A stretch of DNA of 33,209 nt from Actinomycetota bacterium (GTDB taxonomy: Bacteria > Actinomycetota > Thermoleophilia > Gaiellales > Gaiellaceae). A program made the translations under genes and the position numbers. The DNA is taken from NCBI GenBank assembly GCA_013813345.1, contig JACCRW010000066.1:1-33209 (forward strand). The letters are read 5' to 3'. The notes under the pieces were generated by a model that had not been told where the DNA came from, made no database searches, and saw nothing but the letters and a program-made list of their open reading frames with translations. Positions 31,169 through 33,209 of this stretch are shown here, piece by piece (positions within the stretch are counted from its first letter, which is position 1; every line of letters starts with the position of its first letter).

Positions 31169-32234
31169 GTCCCTGGGGGCACTGATCCCGGGGCGGTCGC
31201 GCACGCGGCCGCCCCGGCCCTTCCTGCGCTTCCTGGCGCGCCGCTTCGTCGCGCTCCTCTTGCTCGGGCTCGGGATCACGCTCGTCGCGTTCCTGCTCAC
31301 GAACCTCGTTCCCGGCGATCCCGCAGCCGCGAATCTGGGCCAGCGGGCGATCGAGGATCCTGCCGCCGTCGCGTCGTTTCGCGAGCGCTACGGCCTCGAC
31401 AAGTCGCTGCCCGAGCAATACGGGATCTACGTCTGGCGCCTCGTTCACGGCGACCTCGGCGAGTCGCAGCAGGCGCGACTCCCGGTCACCGAGGAGCTCG
31501 GCACGTTCATCCCGGCGACCGCCGAGCTCGCGCTTCTGTCGATCCTGATCGCCGTCGTCGTCGGGGTCGGGCTCGGCATCCTCGCCGCGATCCGGCAGAA
31601 CCGCCTGACCGACCACGTCCTCCGCGTCGTCTCGCTCACCGGTGTCTCGATGCCGACCTTCTGGCTCGCTCTCGTCGCCCTCTACGTCTTTTTCTTCCGG
31701 CTCAACTGGCTCCCCGGCACCGGTCGGCTCGATCCGCAGTTCAGCGAGCCGGAGCACCGAACCGGCTTCTTCACGATCGACGCGCTCCTCCAGGGCGAGT
31801 GGGCGACCGCCGGCGACGCCGCTCGCCACCTCGTCCTCCCCGCGCTCGTGCTCGCGCTCTACAACATCGGGCTGCTCACCCGCTACACGCGCGCCGCGGT
31901 GCTCGAGGTCGTGAACAACGACTACATCAGGGCCGCGCGCGCCAAGGGGATCTCCGAGCGGCGCGTCGTACTTCGCCACGTCCTCCGCGCGGCGCTGCCG
32001 TCGGTGCTCACGGTGATCGGGCTCGCGTTCGCCAATGTGATGACCGGAGCGGTGCTCGTCGAGAACATCTTCGCCTGGCCGGGAATCGGCCAGTACGCCT
32101 ACCGCAGCGCGACCACGCTCGACCTGCCCGCGATCATGGGCGTCAGCCTCTTCGTCGCCGTCGTGTACATCGTCGTCAACTTCACGGTCGACGTGCTCTA
32201 CGGCGTGATCGACCCGCGGATCCGCGTCTCGTGA
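31155..32234 (+). CDS. Dpp/Opp-type ABC transporter permease (DppB-like)
   Basis: The protein has 359 residues from a TTG at 31155, 14 bases inside the binding-protein gene. No better start exists before the first helix. RFLARRFVALLLLGLGITLVAFLL is the first helix, then the family motif LVPGDPAA and RYGLDKSLPEQY. Later come VSLTGVSMPTFWLALVALYVFF, the EAA-like loop RAARAKGISERRVVLRHVLRAALPSV near 256-281, and ENIFAWPGIGQYA. The stop overlaps the next start as GTGA. Confidence 0.92.
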   Translation: MARGRSLGALIPGRSRTRPPRPFLRFLARRFVALLLLGLGITLVAFLLTNLVPGDPAAANLGQRAIEDPAAVASFRERYGLDKSLPEQYGIYVWRLVHGDLGESQQARLPVTEELGTFIPATAELALLSILIAVVVGVGLGILAAIRQNRLTDHVLRVVSLTGVSMPTFWLALVALYVFFFRLNWLPGTGRLDPQFSEPEHRTGFFTIDALLQGEWATAGDAARHLVLPALVLALYNIGLLTRYTRAAVLEVVNNDYIRAARAKGISERRVVLRHVLRAALPSVLTVIGLAFANVMTGAVLVENIFAWPGIGQYAYRSATTLDLPAIMGVSLFVAVVYIVVNFTVDVLYGVIDPRIRVS

Positions 32235-33118
32235 GCGTTACCGGCGCGACTCCCGCCCGGCGCTTCCGGCTCCGCCGCCCTCGGGTGGCGGCGGCCTGGC
32301 GCCAGCCGCTCGCCGTGATCGGCCTCTCGCTCGCTGCGGCCTGGATCCTCGTCGCGATCCTCGCCCCGCTGCTCGCTCCCTACGATCCGCTCGAGCAGAA
32401 CGCGCCGCCGCTCCTCGCGCCCGGCGGCGACTATCTCTTCGGGACCGATGAGCTCGGACGCGACGTGCTCTCCCGCGTCCTCTACGGGGCGCGGATCTCG
32501 ATCCCGCTCGCGCTCCTCCTCGTAGGGCTCGCGCTGCTCGTCGGGGCGACGCTCGGCGCCATCGCCGGCTACTTCGGGGGCATCGTCGACAGCATCGTGA
32601 TGCGCTCGGCAGACCTCGTCTTCGCGTTCCCGGCGATCATCCTCGCCATGGTCGTGACGGCGGCGCTCGGGCCGAGCATCCGGAACGCGGTCCTCGCGCT
32701 CGTCATCGTGAGCTGGCCCTCTTACGCACGCGTTGTCCGCGGCCTCGTGCTCTCGATCGGCCAGACCGAGTACGTGACCGCCACCCGCCTCCTCGGCGCC
32801 TCCGCTCGACGGGCTCTCGTCCGCGACGTGCTCCCGAACGTGGCCGGCCCCGTGCTCGTGCTCGCGACCCTCGATCTCGGGAACGCCGTGCTCCTCCTCG
32901 CGGGCCTCTCGTTCCTCGGCCTCGGCGCTCAGCCGCCGCAGCCGGAGTGGGGCGCCGGCGTCGCGGAAGGGATCCAGTACTTCCAGTTCTGGTGGATCGG
33001 GACGTTCCCCGGGCTCGCGATCTTCACCGTCGTGCTGGCGTTCAACTTCCTGGGAGACAGCCTCCGCGATGTCCTCGACCCGCAATCGTCCTGGCGCGCC
33101 GGGAGCGACGATGACTAG
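32231..33118 (+). CDS. Dpp/Opp-type ABC transporter permease (DppC-like)
   Basis: The protein has 295 residues from GTG 32231. It has a basic N-terminal tail, a first helix (VIGLSLAAAWILVAILAPLLAPYDP) and the DppC motif LFGTDELGRDVLSRVLYGARIS near 69-90. The coupling loop is ATRLLGASARRALVRDVLPN near 182-201, then AGLSFLGLGAQPPQPEWGAG. It is the partner of the DppB-like permease. ATPase genes are expected next but lie beyond the window. Confidence 0.93.
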   Translation: MSVTGATPARRFRLRRPRVAAAWRQPLAVIGLSLAAAWILVAILAPLLAPYDPLEQNAPPLLAPGGDYLFGTDELGRDVLSRVLYGARISIPLALLLVGLALLVGATLGAIAGYFGGIVDSIVMRSADLVFAFPAIILAMVVTAALGPSIRNAVLALVIVSWPSYARVVRGLVLSIGQTEYVTATRLLGASARRALVRDVLPNVAGPVLVLATLDLGNAVLLLAGLSFLGLGAQPPQPEWGAGVAEGIQYFQFWWIGTFPGLAIFTVVLAFNFLGDSLRDVLDPQSSWRAGSDDD

Positions 33119-33209
33119 CCCAGCGCAGACCGCCGACGTGCGCGCGTTCCTCGGGCGTTGCTCGCAGTGCCCGGCCGGAGGGGACAGTACGCGTAGTACG
33201 GCCCCGGAG
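33111..33209 (+). CDS. Possible start of the next gene, cut by the window edge
   Basis: An ATG at 33111, eight bases inside the DppC-like gene, opens 33 codons (MTSPAQTADVRAFLGR and onward) with no stop before the edge. Position and overlap fit a DppD-type ATPase, but the last residues do not resemble an ATPase N-terminus. The sequence from about 33171 also looks like a repeat rather than coding DNA. The call rests on context only. Confidence 0.3.
   Translation, partial: MTSPAQTADVRAFLGRCSQCPAGGDSTRSTAPE

Noticed and set aside
1..33209. CRISPR arrays, tRNA or rRNA genes, phage genes, known riboswitches
   Set aside because: No regularly spaced repeats, cloverleaf sequences or phage-type proteins were seen, and all but short gaps are occupied by well-supported genes.

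Overview
The window is GC-rich DNA with dense, overlapping genes, many GTG and TTG starts, lipoprotein-type substrate-binding proteins, and promoters of the TTGACN-N17-TANNNT type. This fits an actinobacterium. The style suggests a soil lineage such as Thermoleophilia, but no rRNA or other marker is present, so the placement is inference. There is no stretch over 300 bases without a gene, and I see no rRNA, tRNA or CRISPR array.

Block 1 (1-12539, minus strand) reads from right to left. A DapA-family lyase is followed by a promoter and then a polar amino-acid ABC transporter (binding protein, two permeases, ATPase). Next come a class III aminotransferase, an ATP-NAD/AcoX-type kinase, divergent GcvPA and GcvPB homologues, an SDR, a cupin, a second SDR and a truncated luciferase-like oxidoreductase. 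Almost every junction overlaps by 1 or 4 bases. The block looks like an uptake and catabolism operon for an amino compound. The GcvP-like pair has no GcvH or GcvT partner here and differs from glycine dehydrogenase at conserved motifs.

At 12541-13737 a plus-strand FAD amine oxidase starts head to head with the DapA-family gene. It ends on the same CTAG as a convergent PIN-like toxin gene. The toxin and its RHH/DUF433-type antitoxin (13734-14703) are split by a 165-bp element with perfect 22-bp terminal inverted repeats and a TA target duplication. The element sits in the antitoxin stop codon, and removing it on paper restores a compact antitoxin-TAA-CG-GTG-toxin operon.

Block 2 (14720-26026, minus strand) reads from right to left: luciferase-like oxidoreductase, two SDRs, a second polar amino-acid ABC transporter (ATPase, one permease, binding protein), an HcnB-like flavoprotein, an HcnC-like FAD oxidase subunit, a second DapA-family lyase, a two-domain VOC protein, a small HcnA-like [2Fe-2S] protein and an aldehyde dehydrogenase. 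The set matches the logic of D-hydroxyproline-type catabolism: a three-part dehydrogenase, a DapA-family deaminase and a semialdehyde dehydrogenase. No epimerase is present, so the substrate is uncertain.

Block 3 (26136-33209, plus strand) starts from a clear promoter. It encodes a two-subunit family I CoA-transferase, a PcaR-type IclR regulator, a lambda-crystallin/L-gulonate-3-dehydrogenase-like enzyme and an Opp/Dpp-type transporter (binding protein and two permeases). It runs off the right edge. Blocks 1 and 2 share paralogous parts (oxidoreductase-SDR pair, ABC importer, DapA-family lyase, FAD oxidase), so this locus looks like duplicated and diverged modules for nitrogen-containing organic acids.
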